From NCBI GenBank assembly GCA_038144425.1, contig JAYQNS010000002.1, forward strand, positions 434,001-498,000: a stretch of 64,000 nucleotides of DNA, given 5' to 3'. Of the stretch, positions 32,911 to 46,436 are shown piece after piece (the stretch's first letter is position 1; the number at the start of each line of letters is the position of its first letter). The notes beneath the pieces were generated by a model. It ran no database searches. It worked only from the letters and a program-made list of their open reading frames with translations, and was not told where the DNA came from. The stretch comes from Salivita marina. Lineage in GTDB: Bacteria > Pseudomonadota > Gammaproteobacteria > Pseudomonadales > Azotimanducaceae. The position numbers were made by a program, and so were the translations under genes.

Positions 32911-33741
32911 GTGGGCGAAAAGGAATCGGCCAAGATTCATGCCCTGAATGGCAAGCCTGACCCTACGGGATCGGGCTCAGAAAACGAGGGTGCTCCGGCC
33001 CGCAGCCGGGGCATCTACCTGCTCCCTAATCTGATTACCTCCGGCGCGCTGTTCTCCGGCTTCTATGCCATCGTTGCCTCCATGAACGGCAACTTCGAAG
33101 CCGCAGCCATGGCGCTTTTTGCGGCCATGGTGCTTGATGCGGCCGATGGGCGAGTGGCGCGCCTGACGCGCACGGAAAGTACCTTCGGGGCTCAGTACGA
33201 TAGCCTTTCCGATATGGTTGCCTTCGGGGTCGCCCCGGCGCTGTTGGTCTTTGCCTGGAGTCTCCAATCCCTTGGCCAGGTCGGTTGGGTCGCCACGTTC
33301 ATTTACATGGCGTGCGCGGCGCTACGCCTCGCCCGCTTCAACATGCAAGACGATCACGCGGTGTTCGTCGGGCTGGCCAGTCCCGCTGCGGCTGCGCTCC
33401 TGGCGGGCCTGGTGTGGACCTTCACGGAGAATGCGCCGCGAAGCCTGGGCCCCGACGGTCTAGGGGCGGTCGCTTTGGCGTTCTACACAGCGGTCGTGGG
33501 GCTGCTTATGGTCTCGCCTTTGCGTTATTGGAGCCCGAAGACCATCCGCCTAGCGGGTCGCGTACCCTTCTTTACCCTGGTGGCCATCGTGTTGGCCTAC
33601 GCCGGCGTCATGCTCGATCCGCCGCGTATGCTCCTGGGAGCGGTGCTGATCTATGCGGCTTCTGGGCCGGTGATGTTCTTCATGCAGCGCGCGCGCCGGG
33701 CGCGCGCTGCGGCAGAAAAAAAGAGCTCAGAAACTCGCTAA
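32911..33741 (+). CDS. pssA: CDP-diacylglycerol-serine O-phosphatidyltransferase
   Basis: A 276-residue integral membrane enzyme of the CDP-alcohol phosphatidyltransferase family. The signature is DAADGRVARL followed by GAQYDSLSD (about residues 74-98), which holds the catalytic aspartates. About seven hydrophobic segments follow, and the C-terminus is basic. The N-terminal 30 residues are polar. It makes phosphatidylserine, the precursor of phosphatidylethanolamine. It starts at GTG 32911, 30 bases after ilvC; an ilvC-pssA order is also found in Pseudomonas. The rRNA operon follows. Confidence 0.93.
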   Translation: MGEKESAKIHALNGKPDPTGSGSENEGAPARSRGIYLLPNLITSGALFSGFYAIVASMNGNFEAAAMALFAAMVLDAADGRVARLTRTESTFGAQYDSLSDMVAFGVAPALLVFAWSLQSLGQVGWVATFIYMACAALRLARFNMQDDHAVFVGLASPAAAALLAGLVWTFTENAPRSLGPDGLGAVALAFYTAVVGLLMVSPLRYWSPKTIRLAGRVPFFTLVAIVLAYAGVMLDPPRMLLGAVLIYAASGPVMFFMQRARRARAAAEKKSSETR

Positions 33742-33758
33742 ATAACGCTTCCTGGCGC

Positions 33759-33786
33759 TTGCGGGCCGGAGGGCCGGGTGTATAAT
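33759..33786 (+). promoter_or_regulatory. Stringent-type sigma-70 promoter ahead of the rRNA operon
   Basis: TTGCGG (33759-33764), a 16-base spacer and a perfect TATAAT (33781-33786), followed by the GC-rich discriminator GCGC. This is the build of rRNA P1 promoters, which are controlled by ppGpp and DksA. It lies 18 bases after pssA and about 230 bases before 16S. A strong terminator comes between it and the 16S gene. Confidence 0.75.
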
Positions 33787-33828
33787 GCGCAGCCCTGGTC
33801 GGCGGCGCTGCTTTTATGCGGAGCCAAG

Positions 33829-33855
33829 AACCCCGGAAGTTTGCGGGGTTTTTTT
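33829..33855 (+). terminator. Intrinsic terminator between the P1-like promoter and the 16S gene
   Basis: AACCCCG (33829-33835), an 8-base loop, CGGGGTT (33844-33850) and a run of seven T in all. It can end the pssA transcript, but it also lies about 60 bases downstream of the P1-like promoter and before boxA. Confidence 0.8.
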
Positions 33856-33863
33856 ATCGCCGA

Positions 33864-33875
33864 GCTCTTTAAAAA
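33864..33875 (+). promoter_or_regulatory. boxA antitermination element of the rRNA leader
   Basis: GCTCTTTAAAAA matches the rRNA boxA core (TGCTCTTTAACA), which loads the Nus/SuhB antitermination complex. It lies about 140 bases before 16S. Confidence 0.7.
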
Positions 33876-33878
33876 TTT

Positions 33879-33900
33879 GGTCAAGCCATTCGTGTGGGTG
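33879..33900 (+). other. 5' arm of the 16S rRNA processing stem
   Basis: This 22-base segment is complementary to 35581-35602 downstream of 16S, with one G-U pair. Together they close the loop around 16S and give an RNase III-type processing stem. The matching arm starts at the CATCCACACG that follows the 16S gene. Confidence 0.8.
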
Positions 33901-34016
33901 CCCGAGTCATTGATCCGACCACTGAATAGCTGAAGGGGTTTGGGGATTTTCCCTGGACTTACTTTGGCAACCCGATAGGGGTTCCACGGTTAAGAGGTAC
34001 GTGGGATCAGAGGTTT

Positions 34017-35554
<1,538 letters not shown>

Positions 35555-35580
35555 AAAGCACGTCGGGCAATTGCTCGCGG

Positions 35581-35602
35581 CATCCACACGAATGGCTTGA
35601 CC
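35581..35602 (+). other. 3' arm of the 16S rRNA processing stem
   Basis: Complementary over 22 bases to 33879-33900 upstream of 16S. It lies 26 bases after the mature 3' end. Confidence 0.8.
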
Positions 35603-35640
35603 TAAAGAGTCCGCGACTGCGACAAGCATGTACGGTCCTT

Positions 35641-35717
<77 letters not shown>

Positions 35718-35802
35718 CTTCTTCGCGCGGAGCAGGGGATAGGCGCGTAGCCTTCACATACCCAAGGCGCGTCGAAGTGAGTTGTCGCAGCGGTGAGGTC
35801 CC

Positions 35803-35878
35803 GGGGCCATAGCTCAGCTGGGAGAGCGCCTGCCTTGCACGCAGGAGGTCGGCGGTTCGATCCCGCCTGGCTCCACCA
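35803..35878 (+). tRNA. tRNA-Ala (anticodon TGC)
   Basis: A 76-base tRNA with encoded CCA. The acceptor GGGGCCA pairs with TGGCTCC, including one G-U, and the anticodon loop CTTGCAC gives TGC. It is the second spacer tRNA of the rRNA operon. Confidence 0.97.
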
Positions 35879-36199
35879 TCTCGCACGCGGATACGAGCGA
35901 AGCCAGCTGCAAAAGCTTTTGAGTGAGGTTCATGAGTTTTTGCACTTGGCTTTGCCCTAGGCTTGATCTAGGACGAAGTTCTTTAACAAAACGGTGAAGT
36001 GAAGTTGCTGATGCGGTGACTGCGTTGTGATGGCGCGGTTGCCGCGACGAACTAAAGGTTCGATGCAAGCGCTGAAGTTGATGAGCAGTCCTTGAGTATG
36101 CGCCTGGATTTTGGGGTGCGGCTTGGCCACCGGCTTGTGGTGGCGTTGCCTGGTAGCGGTTTTGCTGGGTGACGGGTTCGAGAGAATTTCGGGTTATAT
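35879..36199 (+). other. 16S-23S spacer, 3' part, with boxA and 23S processing arms
   Basis: No gene is seen here. At 35978-35991 lies GTTCTTTAACAAAA, the spacer boxA. Three segments are complementary to the region after 23S: 35992-36005 pairs with 39137-39150 (14 bp), 36058-36068 with 39124-39134 (11 bp), and 36193-36206 with 39075-39088 (14 bp). These nest into one long stalk that closes the 23S precursor for RNase III cutting. Confidence 0.75.
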
Positions 36200-39074
<2,875 letters not shown>

Positions 39075-39083
<9 letters not shown>

Positions 39084-39150
39084 ATAACACCGAAGTTTTC
39101 TTGGCTGTTGATCAGCTTTGGCTTTGCATCGAACTGACTTCACTTCACCG
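39075..39150 (+). other. 3' arms of the 23S processing stalk (23S-5S spacer)
   Basis: Contains the three complements of the 5' spacer segments: 39075-39088 at the 23S end (CTTGACCATATAAC), 39124-39134 (TTGCATCGAAC) and 39137-39150 (ACTTCACTTCACCG). The order is nested with the 5' arms, as expected for a single long helix. Confidence 0.75.
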
Positions 39151-39198
39151 GCGTTGCGGTTGCAGCGCGACGGAATTGGGCGCTTAGCCCAGCCGCTT

Positions 39199-39317
39199 CG
39201 CCTGACGATCATTGCAGACTGGAACCACCTGAATCCATCCCGAACTCAGAAGTGAAACGGTCTAGCGCCGATGGTAGTGCGGGGTTTCCCCGTGTGAGAG
39301 TAGGTCGTCGTCAGGCT
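39199..39317 (+). rRNA. rrf: 5S ribosomal RNA
   Basis: About 119 bases. The terminal helix is GCCTGACGA paired with TCGTCAGGC. The internal CCGAACTCAGAAGTGAAACG and GCGCCGATGGTAGTG stretches are the universal 5S core. A terminator follows at once. Confidence 0.95.
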
Positions 39318-39324
39318 TTAAACG

Positions 39325-39357
39325 AAAGGGGGCTAGCCCACAGGCTAGCCCCCTTTT
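39325..39357 (+). terminator. Intrinsic terminator of the rRNA operon
   Basis: AAAGGGGGCTAGCC (39325-39338), a short loop, and GGCTAGCCCCCTTTTT. It is a perfect 14-bp stem with a T run, eight bases after 5S. Confidence 0.92.
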
Positions 39358-39458
39358 TCTTTGTCTAGGGTTTAAGCGTCAGATTGCCGTTCCGTTCATG
39401 GGGCGGTCATGGCCTCGTGCTAGCGTCTTAGGCTCAGAAGCAACGCGGGAGCATCGCC

Positions 39459-40541
39459 ATGGTTCGTTTCCTTCCAGGGCTGTTTGCCGGGTTATGGGCG
39501 GCTAGCGCCATGCTCGCCTGGGCTGCAGAGGACCCCGTGGCCGCAGCGCCCCCATCGCCCCCCCTAGATCGCTCGGCACCGCTGGAGCATTTGGGCTTCG
39601 GGTCCTGTCTTCACCAGGATCGGCCCCAGCCCATCTTTTCCGCCATCAACGCTCGGTCCTGGGATGCGTTTTTGATGATCGGAGACAACGTTTATGGGGA
39701 CGCTACGCCCCCGGCTTTGGACGAGCTTGCGGAGGCCTACGCCGTGGCGGCCCAGGCGGAGGGGCTGAATAAGCTGCGCGCGTCCACCCCGACGCTCGCG
39801 ATCTGGGACGATCATGATTACGGCGCCAACGACGCGGGCGCCGAGTTTTCAGGACGCTTAAAGGCTGAGGAACTCTTCCATCGCTTCTGGCATACCCCAG
39901 CTGATAGCGTGCTCCGGCGCCGGGAAGGTCTCTACTACCACGAAACTCTTGGCCCCGAGGGTCAGCAGGTCCAGGTGATCTTTCTCGATACGCGGAGCTT
40001 CCGAACTGGCCTCGTTCCAACGGACGCCCTTAATGCGTCGGGGAAAGAGCGCTACCTCCCAAATGATGCGCCGGATCAGAACGTGCTCGGTGAGGCCCAA
40101 TGGGCATGGCTTTCGGAGCGCCTTCGGGAGCCCGTGGCCCTGCGTATTGTGGTTTCTTCTATTCAGGTTCTTGCGGAGGGCCACGGCTGGGAGGCTTGGC
40201 GCCTGTTTCCCCGGGAGCGTGCTCGCTTTCTTGAGTTGCTTGGGGGGAGCGCCGCGCCCGTGGTGATTCTTTCGGGCGATCGCCATCGCGGAGGCCTCTA
40301 TCAATACCCTCTGGGCCCGGATCGTCGCCTGGTGGAGCTGACTTCGAGCTCCCTGAACTTTGCGATCCCTGGAATCCAGGAGGAGCCCGGCCCCCTTCGG
40401 GTCGGGCCCACCTTTCGGGATGAAAATTTCGGCTCCCTGTCCTTCGACTGGGCGCAGCGACAGTTTGAACTGGCCCTCTTTGACCGTGATGGGCTGATCC
40501 TGACCAGTTACCATGGGGCCCTTTTCGATAGCGGGGGGTAG
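39459..40541 (+). CDS. Alkaline phosphatase D (PhoD)-like metallophosphoesterase, exported
   Basis: A 360-residue protein with a signal peptide (residues 1-23, cleaved after AWA before AEDP). PhoD-type motifs follow: FGSCLHQDRPQPIF near residue 47, MIGDNVYGD near 72, TLAIWDDHDYGANDAG near 111, and VILSGDRHRGGLY near 269, which give the metal ligands. It is likely a periplasmic phosphodiesterase or phosphatase. It is shorter than classical PhoD and lacks a twin-arginine signal, so it is Sec-exported. It starts with ATG at 39459 and is probably followed by the SDR gene in one operon, with a 4-base gap. Confidence 0.85.
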   Translation: MVRFLPGLFAGLWAASAMLAWAAEDPVAAAPPSPPLDRSAPLEHLGFGSCLHQDRPQPIFSAINARSWDAFLMIGDNVYGDATPPALDELAEAYAVAAQAEGLNKLRASTPTLAIWDDHDYGANDAGAEFSGRLKAEELFHRFWHTPADSVLRRREGLYYHETLGPEGQQVQVIFLDTRSFRTGLVPTDALNASGKERYLPNDAPDQNVLGEAQWAWLSERLREPVALRIVVSSIQVLAEGHGWEAWRLFPRERARFLELLGGSAAPVVILSGDRHRGGLYQYPLGPDRRLVELTSSSLNFAIPGIQEEPGPLRVGPTFRDENFGSLSFDWAQRQFELALFDRDGLILTSYHGALFDSGG

Positions 40542-40545
40542 GGCC

Positions 40546-41244
40546 ATGGATCTGGGCTTTGGCGGGAAGCGCGCAGTGGTCACTGGGGGTACCGGTGCGC
40601 TCGGGACGGCGGTGGTCGGGCGTCTTTTAGAGGTCGGTGCCGAGGTTTGGATTCCCGTCTTTGATTCGAAGGAGCTTATTGCCTTTCCCTTTGGCGATCA
40701 TTCCTCCGCACATACGGTGGAAGGGGTCGATCTGACGGCGCCGGCGGCGGTAGACGGCTTCTATGGGGCTATCCCAGACTTGGCAGCCTCTATTCACATT
40801 GCCGGAGGCTTTGCCTTTACCCCCCTGGAGGCGCTGACCCCGGCGGTGCTAGAGGAGCAGTACCGCATGAACGCCCTCACCGCGACGCTGTGTTGCCAAG
40901 CAGCGGTGGGCCGCATGGCCGATAGAGGACAGCTGTTGAACGTGACGGCCCGGCCGGCGCTCGAGCCCTCCGGTGGCCCCCAGCTTGGGGCTTACACGAT
41001 GGCCAAGGCAGCGGTGGCGGCTTTAACCCAGTCCCTGGCCAGCGAACTTCGGCCCCGGGGCATTGGTGTTAATGCTATCGCGCCGGCGGTAATCGACACG
41101 GCGGTGAACCGGGAGGCCATGCCCGAGGCCGACTGGTCCTCCTGGGTGAAGCCGGAGGATGCGGCGGACGTCATCGTCTTCCTCGCATCCCCTCGCAATC
41201 GAGTGGTGAGTGGCGCTTGCGTTCCCGTTTACGGGGACGCCTAG
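40546..41244 (+). CDS. Short-chain dehydrogenase/reductase (SDR) family protein
   Basis: A 232-residue Rossmann protein. The nucleotide-binding motif is VVTGGTGALGTAVVGRLLE (near residues 10-28) and the catalytic YTMAK is near 151. The usual catalytic Ser position reads VTARPA, so the Ser may be replaced or shifted. SDRs oxidise or reduce alcohols, sugars or fatty acyl groups with NAD(P). The ATG at 40546 matches the family start; an earlier in-frame ATG at 40513 lies inside the phosphatase gene. The substrate is unknown. Confidence 0.85.
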   Translation: MDLGFGGKRAVVTGGTGALGTAVVGRLLEVGAEVWIPVFDSKELIAFPFGDHSSAHTVEGVDLTAPAAVDGFYGAIPDLAASIHIAGGFAFTPLEALTPAVLEEQYRMNALTATLCCQAAVGRMADRGQLLNVTARPALEPSGGPQLGAYTMAKAAVAALTQSLASELRPRGIGVNAIAPAVIDTAVNREAMPEADWSSWVKPEDAADVIVFLASPRNRVVSGACVPVYGDA

Positions 41245-41260
41245 TACAAGGAGGGGGACC

Positions 41261-42328
41261 TTAGGCCGCGGCGCTCGTGCGGCGGGCTTCCACCGCATCC
41301 GCCAGCTGCTGAAGCATGGTTTCCGTGCCGTCCCATCCGACGCAGGCGTCGGTGATGCTTTGCCCGTAGGTGAGCGGTTGGCCGGGCTTCGCATCCTGCC
41401 GTCCCGCAACGAGATGGCTCTCAATCATGACCCCGCACACCTCCCGGCTACCCTGCCGCAGCTGATGGCAGACGTCTTCGCACACGAGATGCTGCCGCTC
41501 CGGGTCCTTCTGGCTATTAGCGTGGCTAAAGTCGATCATCACGCCGCGCTTGAGCCCCGCGTTTTGAAGCTTGGCCGTGGTGGCTGCCACGTGCGATGCG
41601 TCGAAGTTCGGCTTGCCGCCGCCGCCGCGGAGGATCACGTGACAGTCGCTGTTCCCCGCCGTGGAGAAGATGGCGGAGTGGCCGTCCTTGGTCACGGAGA
41701 GGAAGCTGTGGGGGTGGTCTGCGGAGTTCACCGCGTCCACGGCCACCTGAATGGCACCGTCGGTGGAATTCTTAAAGCCCACGGGGCAGGACAGGGCCGA
41801 GGCCAGTTCCCGATGCACTTGGCTTTCCGTCGTGCGAGCCCCAATGGCACCCCAGGAGATGAGATCGCTCACATACTGAGGCGTAATGGGGTCTAGGTAT
41901 TCGGTCCCGGCGGGCAGACCTGTCTCTGCAATATCGAGCAGCAACTGCCGGGCAAGCTTAAGGCCTCGGTTAACGTCGTAGGAGTCGTTGAGGTCCGGGT
42001 CGTTGATAAGTCCCTTCCAGCCGACGGTGGTGCGAGGCTTTTCGAAGTACACCCGCATGATGATCTGTAGGGCCCCGCTGAGGCGGTCCGCAAGGGGCTT
42101 CAGCCGGGTAGCGTACTCGCGAGCGGCGTCTGGGTCGTGGATCGAGCAGGGGCCCACAATCACGATGAGCCGGTCGTCTCGACCATGGATAATCTCTGCG
42201 GCGGCCTTGCGAGCGGCAAAAACGAGGCGGGAGGCAGCGGAAGTGATTGGCAGCTGAGTAATCAGCCCCTTTGGCGCAATGACTTCTTCCATGCCCGTGA
42301 TACGGACGTCGTCGGTCGTGAATTTCAC
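41261..42328 (-). CDS. 3-deoxy-7-phosphoheptulonate (DAHP) synthase, class I
   Basis: A 355-residue enzyme of the AroF/AroG/AroH type. Conserved blocks: VIVGPCSIHDPDAAREYA near residue 60, YFEKPRTTVGWKGLINDP near 94, GARTTESQVHRELAS near 175, SFLSVTKDGHSAI near 214, and MIDFSHANSQKDP near 271. It joins PEP and erythrose 4-phosphate at the entry to aromatic synthesis. I place the start at GTG 42328 (KFTTDDVRITGMEE). The frame stays open to 42538, but that part does not match the family. The allosteric type (Phe, Tyr or Trp) is not decided here. Confidence 0.92.
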   Translation of the reverse strand: MKFTTDDVRITGMEEVIAPKGLITQLPITSAASRLVFAARKAAAEIIHGRDDRLIVIVGPCSIHDPDAAREYATRLKPLADRLSGALQIIMRVYFEKPRTTVGWKGLINDPDLNDSYDVNRGLKLARQLLLDIAETGLPAGTEYLDPITPQYVSDLISWGAIGARTTESQVHRELASALSCPVGFKNSTDGAIQVAVDAVNSADHPHSFLSVTKDGHSAIFSTAGNSDCHVILRGGGGKPNFDASHVAATTAKLQNAGLKRGVMIDFSHANSQKDPERQHLVCEDVCHQLRQGSREVCGVMIESHLVAGRQDAKPGQPLTYGQSITDACVGWDGTETMLQQLADAVEARRTSAAA

Positions 42329-42467
42329 TGGTGCTCTCCCCGGCGTCGCCGGAACGCGACGGCAAAAATTGAGCGCAAAGCCTACCGTGCCGGCGAAGAT
42401 GCGCAAGCCCTTTTCCCATCGCCGTTCCCTGCTGGGGCCGGTGTACACTGGGGGCCTCGGAGGATCC

Positions 42468-43187
42468 ATGTCCCATAGCTCTAAACAAAGGTCTCGCCTG
42501 AGCGCGCTCGGGATCACCCGCTGGCGCCGCCGCGGCACCCCCCTAAAAGAAGAAGAGCCCGCAGAAGCGAGTGCAAACGTGAGTGCCGAGGCTCAAGCGG
42601 TGGCGACGGCCAATTTCGCGCCCGAGCCCAGGCCCGCAGCGCCAGAGGCCCCAGCCTCTTCCGTACCGACGCCCGCGACCGCGCCAGCGCCCGAGCCCGA
42701 GCCCGTGCGCGCGCCGGGCGCGACGGCCTCACCACCCCGCTTCACCTTCGAGTGCGTGGTGCTCGAGGATCACCTCCTGCTGGCTGATCGGACAGCCTTT
42801 CAGGACGGGCAAGGGGCCCGGGCCCAGCTCGCGGAAGCGGCCGACGCGCTTCGCGTGCTTTACCTTCAAAGCCACGGGATGCTGCCCAAGGCGAAGGCGC
42901 AGCGCCATCAGTTCGTTTGGCCCCAGGTCGCCGACGGCGGGCTCGATCAGGGTCAGGGGGCGGCGGAGGCCGCCTTGCTGGGCTATGTGGGTCGGGTGCT
43001 CGCCGATAAGGGCCGGCTTTTGGTATTGACTCCTGCCGTTCCGGGCGAGGCCGTCACGGCCCAGCTGTCGGCGCTGGAGCGCCAGCTCCCCCAGGCACGG
43101 TTGTGCAGGGGGATTATGCCTGAACTCCAGGCGGATCCCGCCGCGCCTCGGCAGGCGCTCTGGACCCAGCTGCTGAGCCGGCCGTGA
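42468..43187 (+). CDS. Uncharacterised protein, possibly DNA polymerase III psi (HolD)-like
   Basis: A 239-residue protein. A basic N-terminus (SRLSALGITRWRRRG) is followed by a Pro/Ala/Glu-rich low-complexity linker (about residues 27-88), then a folded C-terminal domain of about 150 residues with FVWPQVADGG and RLLVLTPAVPG. In many gammaproteobacteria a gene of this form lies just upstream of rimI, often HolD. The ITRW near the N-terminus would fit the short clamp-loader-binding segment of HolD, but this is inference. The ATG at 42468 has GGAGG upstream. The stop overlaps rimI by four bases. Confidence 0.55.
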   Translation: MSHSSKQRSRLSALGITRWRRRGTPLKEEEPAEASANVSAEAQAVATANFAPEPRPAAPEAPASSVPTPATAPAPEPEPVRAPGATASPPRFTFECVVLEDHLLLADRTAFQDGQGARAQLAEAADALRVLYLQSHGMLPKAKAQRHQFVWPQVADGGLDQGQGAAEAALLGYVGRVLADKGRLLVLTPAVPGEAVTAQLSALERQLPQARLCRGIMPELQADPAAPRQALWTQLLSRP

Positions 43188-43630
43188 CCCCGACCCTCCG
43201 GCCCATGGCGCTTGCGGACCTTCCCGCCGTGCTTGCCGTAGAGCGGGCAGCCTATTTCTCTCCCTGGGCTGAGAGCCATTTTCGCGACAGCCTCCGCCAG
43301 GACCATGAGTGCTGGATCCTAGTCGCGGACGGGGCGTTCCTCGGCCACGGCATTCTTAGCGCTGCGGCCCACGAAGGAGAGCTCCTCAACTTGTGCATTG
43401 CACCGAAAGCGCAGGGGCAGGGCTTGGGAAGGCGTTTGCTCTCCCACCTCCTAGATCGGGCCCTTGCGAGGGAGTGTGACGAGGTCTTCCTGGAAGTGCG
43501 GGACAGCAACGGCGCGGCCCGGCGCTTGTATCGACGGGCCGGCTTTCAGGAAATTGGGCGGCGCCGGGGGTATTATCCCGGCCCTGACGGCGCGGAAGAC
43601 GCGCGGGTTTTACGCAGGGAGTTAGCATGA
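43184..43630 (+). CDS. rimI: Ribosomal protein S18-alanine N-acetyltransferase
   Basis: A 148-residue GNAT enzyme. It starts with TLRPMALADLPAVLAVERAA, has the beta-4 region ILSAAAHEGELLNLCIAP and the acetyl-CoA loop KAQGQGLGRRLLSHLL (near residues 75-90), and ends with the RimI-like EVFLEVRDSNGAARRLYRRA and YYPG. It acetylates the N-terminal alanine of S18. It starts at GTG 43184, overlapping the upstream stop. Confidence 0.92.
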   Translation: MTPTLRPMALADLPAVLAVERAAYFSPWAESHFRDSLRQDHECWILVADGAFLGHGILSAAAHEGELLNLCIAPKAQGQGLGRRLLSHLLDRALARECDEVFLEVRDSNGAARRLYRRAGFQEIGRRRGYYPGPDGAEDARVLRRELA

Positions 43631-44004
43631 ACGCCTTCCATCGGCGCGGGGCAGAAGCCTTTGTCACCCTAGACCAATCGGAGATTCGAGAGCTTGCTCA
43701 TCCCAAGGCATGCGCCGCGGTGGCGCAGAGCCTGGCCGAGGCCCGGGTAGCACCGGGGCAAATTACGGCCCTTCATCGCCACGGGAAAACGGAGGAGCTC
43801 TACCATATTCTCGCCGGGGAGGGGCTCATGGTCCTGGGGGAAGAGCGTTTCCCCGTAATCCCCGGTGATACGGTGGTGATTCCCCCCGGCACCCCGCACT
43901 GCATTGAGAATGCGGGTGAGGAAACGCTGCGCTTTCTGTGCTGCTGCGCCCCCGCCTACAGTGACGACGACACGGAGCTTCTCCCAGCCCCATCCAAATC
44001 CTAG
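43627..44004 (+). CDS. Cupin-domain protein
   Basis: A 125-residue single-domain cupin. Motif 1 is HRHGKTEELYHILAGEG (near residues 50-66), with two His and a Glu as metal ligands, and motif 2 is PGDTVVIPPGTPHCIENAG (near 80-98), with the last His. It overlaps rimI by four bases and stops 17 bases before prfC, so it belongs to that operon. Cupins of this size bind metals and may isomerise sugars or act on small molecules; no substrate can be proposed. Confidence 0.85.
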   Translation: MNAFHRRGAEAFVTLDQSEIRELAHPKACAAVAQSLAEARVAPGQITALHRHGKTEELYHILAGEGLMVLGEERFPVIPGDTVVIPPGTPHCIENAGEETLRFLCCCAPAYSDDDTELLPAPSKS

Positions 44005-44020
44005 TTTCGGGGAGTTTTTC

Positions 44021-45590
<1,570 letters not shown>

Positions 45591-45601
<11 letters not shown>

Positions 45602-46433
45602 AAGCGGCCCTTGGGCGGGCCCCGAGGACCAGGCGTTCGCGCATTTTAGCGCGCTTGAGGCGGCCGGAGAGGCCAGCTTATTTGATGGGGCCCTGCTTGT
45701 GGCTCACTGGCTTTCCGGCGCTTCCGTGGCGCCGCTTTGCGAGGCCCCCTTGGAGGTCTGCTGTGAGGCCGCGGCCCCCTGGGTGGCGCCTCGCTTTGAC
45801 GCAGCCACCAATGCGGATGGGTTGGTTACGGCGCTGGCTCAGAGCCTTGGCTTCCGCGGCGATGAAACGGCCTACGGGGCGTTGGAGAACAGCCGCATTG
45901 ATCAAGTGCTCCTCCGGCGTCGCGGACTGCCCATTACCTTGGCGGTTCTCTACGTGGAGGTTGGGCGGCGCCTGGGGCTGAATCTGACGGGCGTCAATGC
46001 CCCGGGGCACTTCATGGTGGCGATGGCTCAGGATCCCCGGGTTTGGATTGATCCCTTTGGCGGTGCAGTGGAGAGCGAAGAGGCCTTCCGGGATCGCCTG
46101 AAGGCTCGCGGCGCGCCGGCGGTGGTTCTGGCAGCGCCCTTTCCCTCCTGCGATCCTCAGGCCCTAGTGCTGCGCATGCTGGCCAATATTCAGCAGCAAC
46201 AGGGGGAGCAAAAGGCCTGGGGCCTGGCTTTACAGGCCAGCGAGGCCCGTCGGCGCCTCGCGCCGGCGCAGCTGGCAGTGCTGTTTGATCACGTACAGCT
46301 TCTGCAGAGGGCAGGGCGCCTCGAGGACGCGGAGGCAGCCTTAGTTGACGCCCTGCCGTCCCTAGATGGGCGGGCCGAGGCTCTCGCCTTGGCGTGGCTG
46401 GCTCAGCTGCGTCGCGGGGTGACCCGGCACTAG
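45591..46433 (+). CDS. SirB1/transglutaminase-like family protein
   Basis: A 280-residue protein resembling the SirB1 family: NSRIDQVLLRRRGLPITLAVLYVEVGRRLGL (about residues 102-132) is its core, visible as RRRGLPITLAVLYVEVGRRL, followed by NAPGHFMVAM and a DPFGG segment. The C-terminal 90 residues look like TPR-type helices (ANIQQQQGEQKAWG onward). SirB1 proteins share the transglutaminase-like fold but their function is not settled. It starts at GTG 45591 inside prfC. Confidence 0.8.
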
Positions 46434-46436
46434 GGG

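Noticed and set aside
42329..42538. N-terminal extension of the DAHP synthase
   Set aside because: The extra residues do not match the family and overlap the promoter region of the divergent gene; GTG 42328 fits better.
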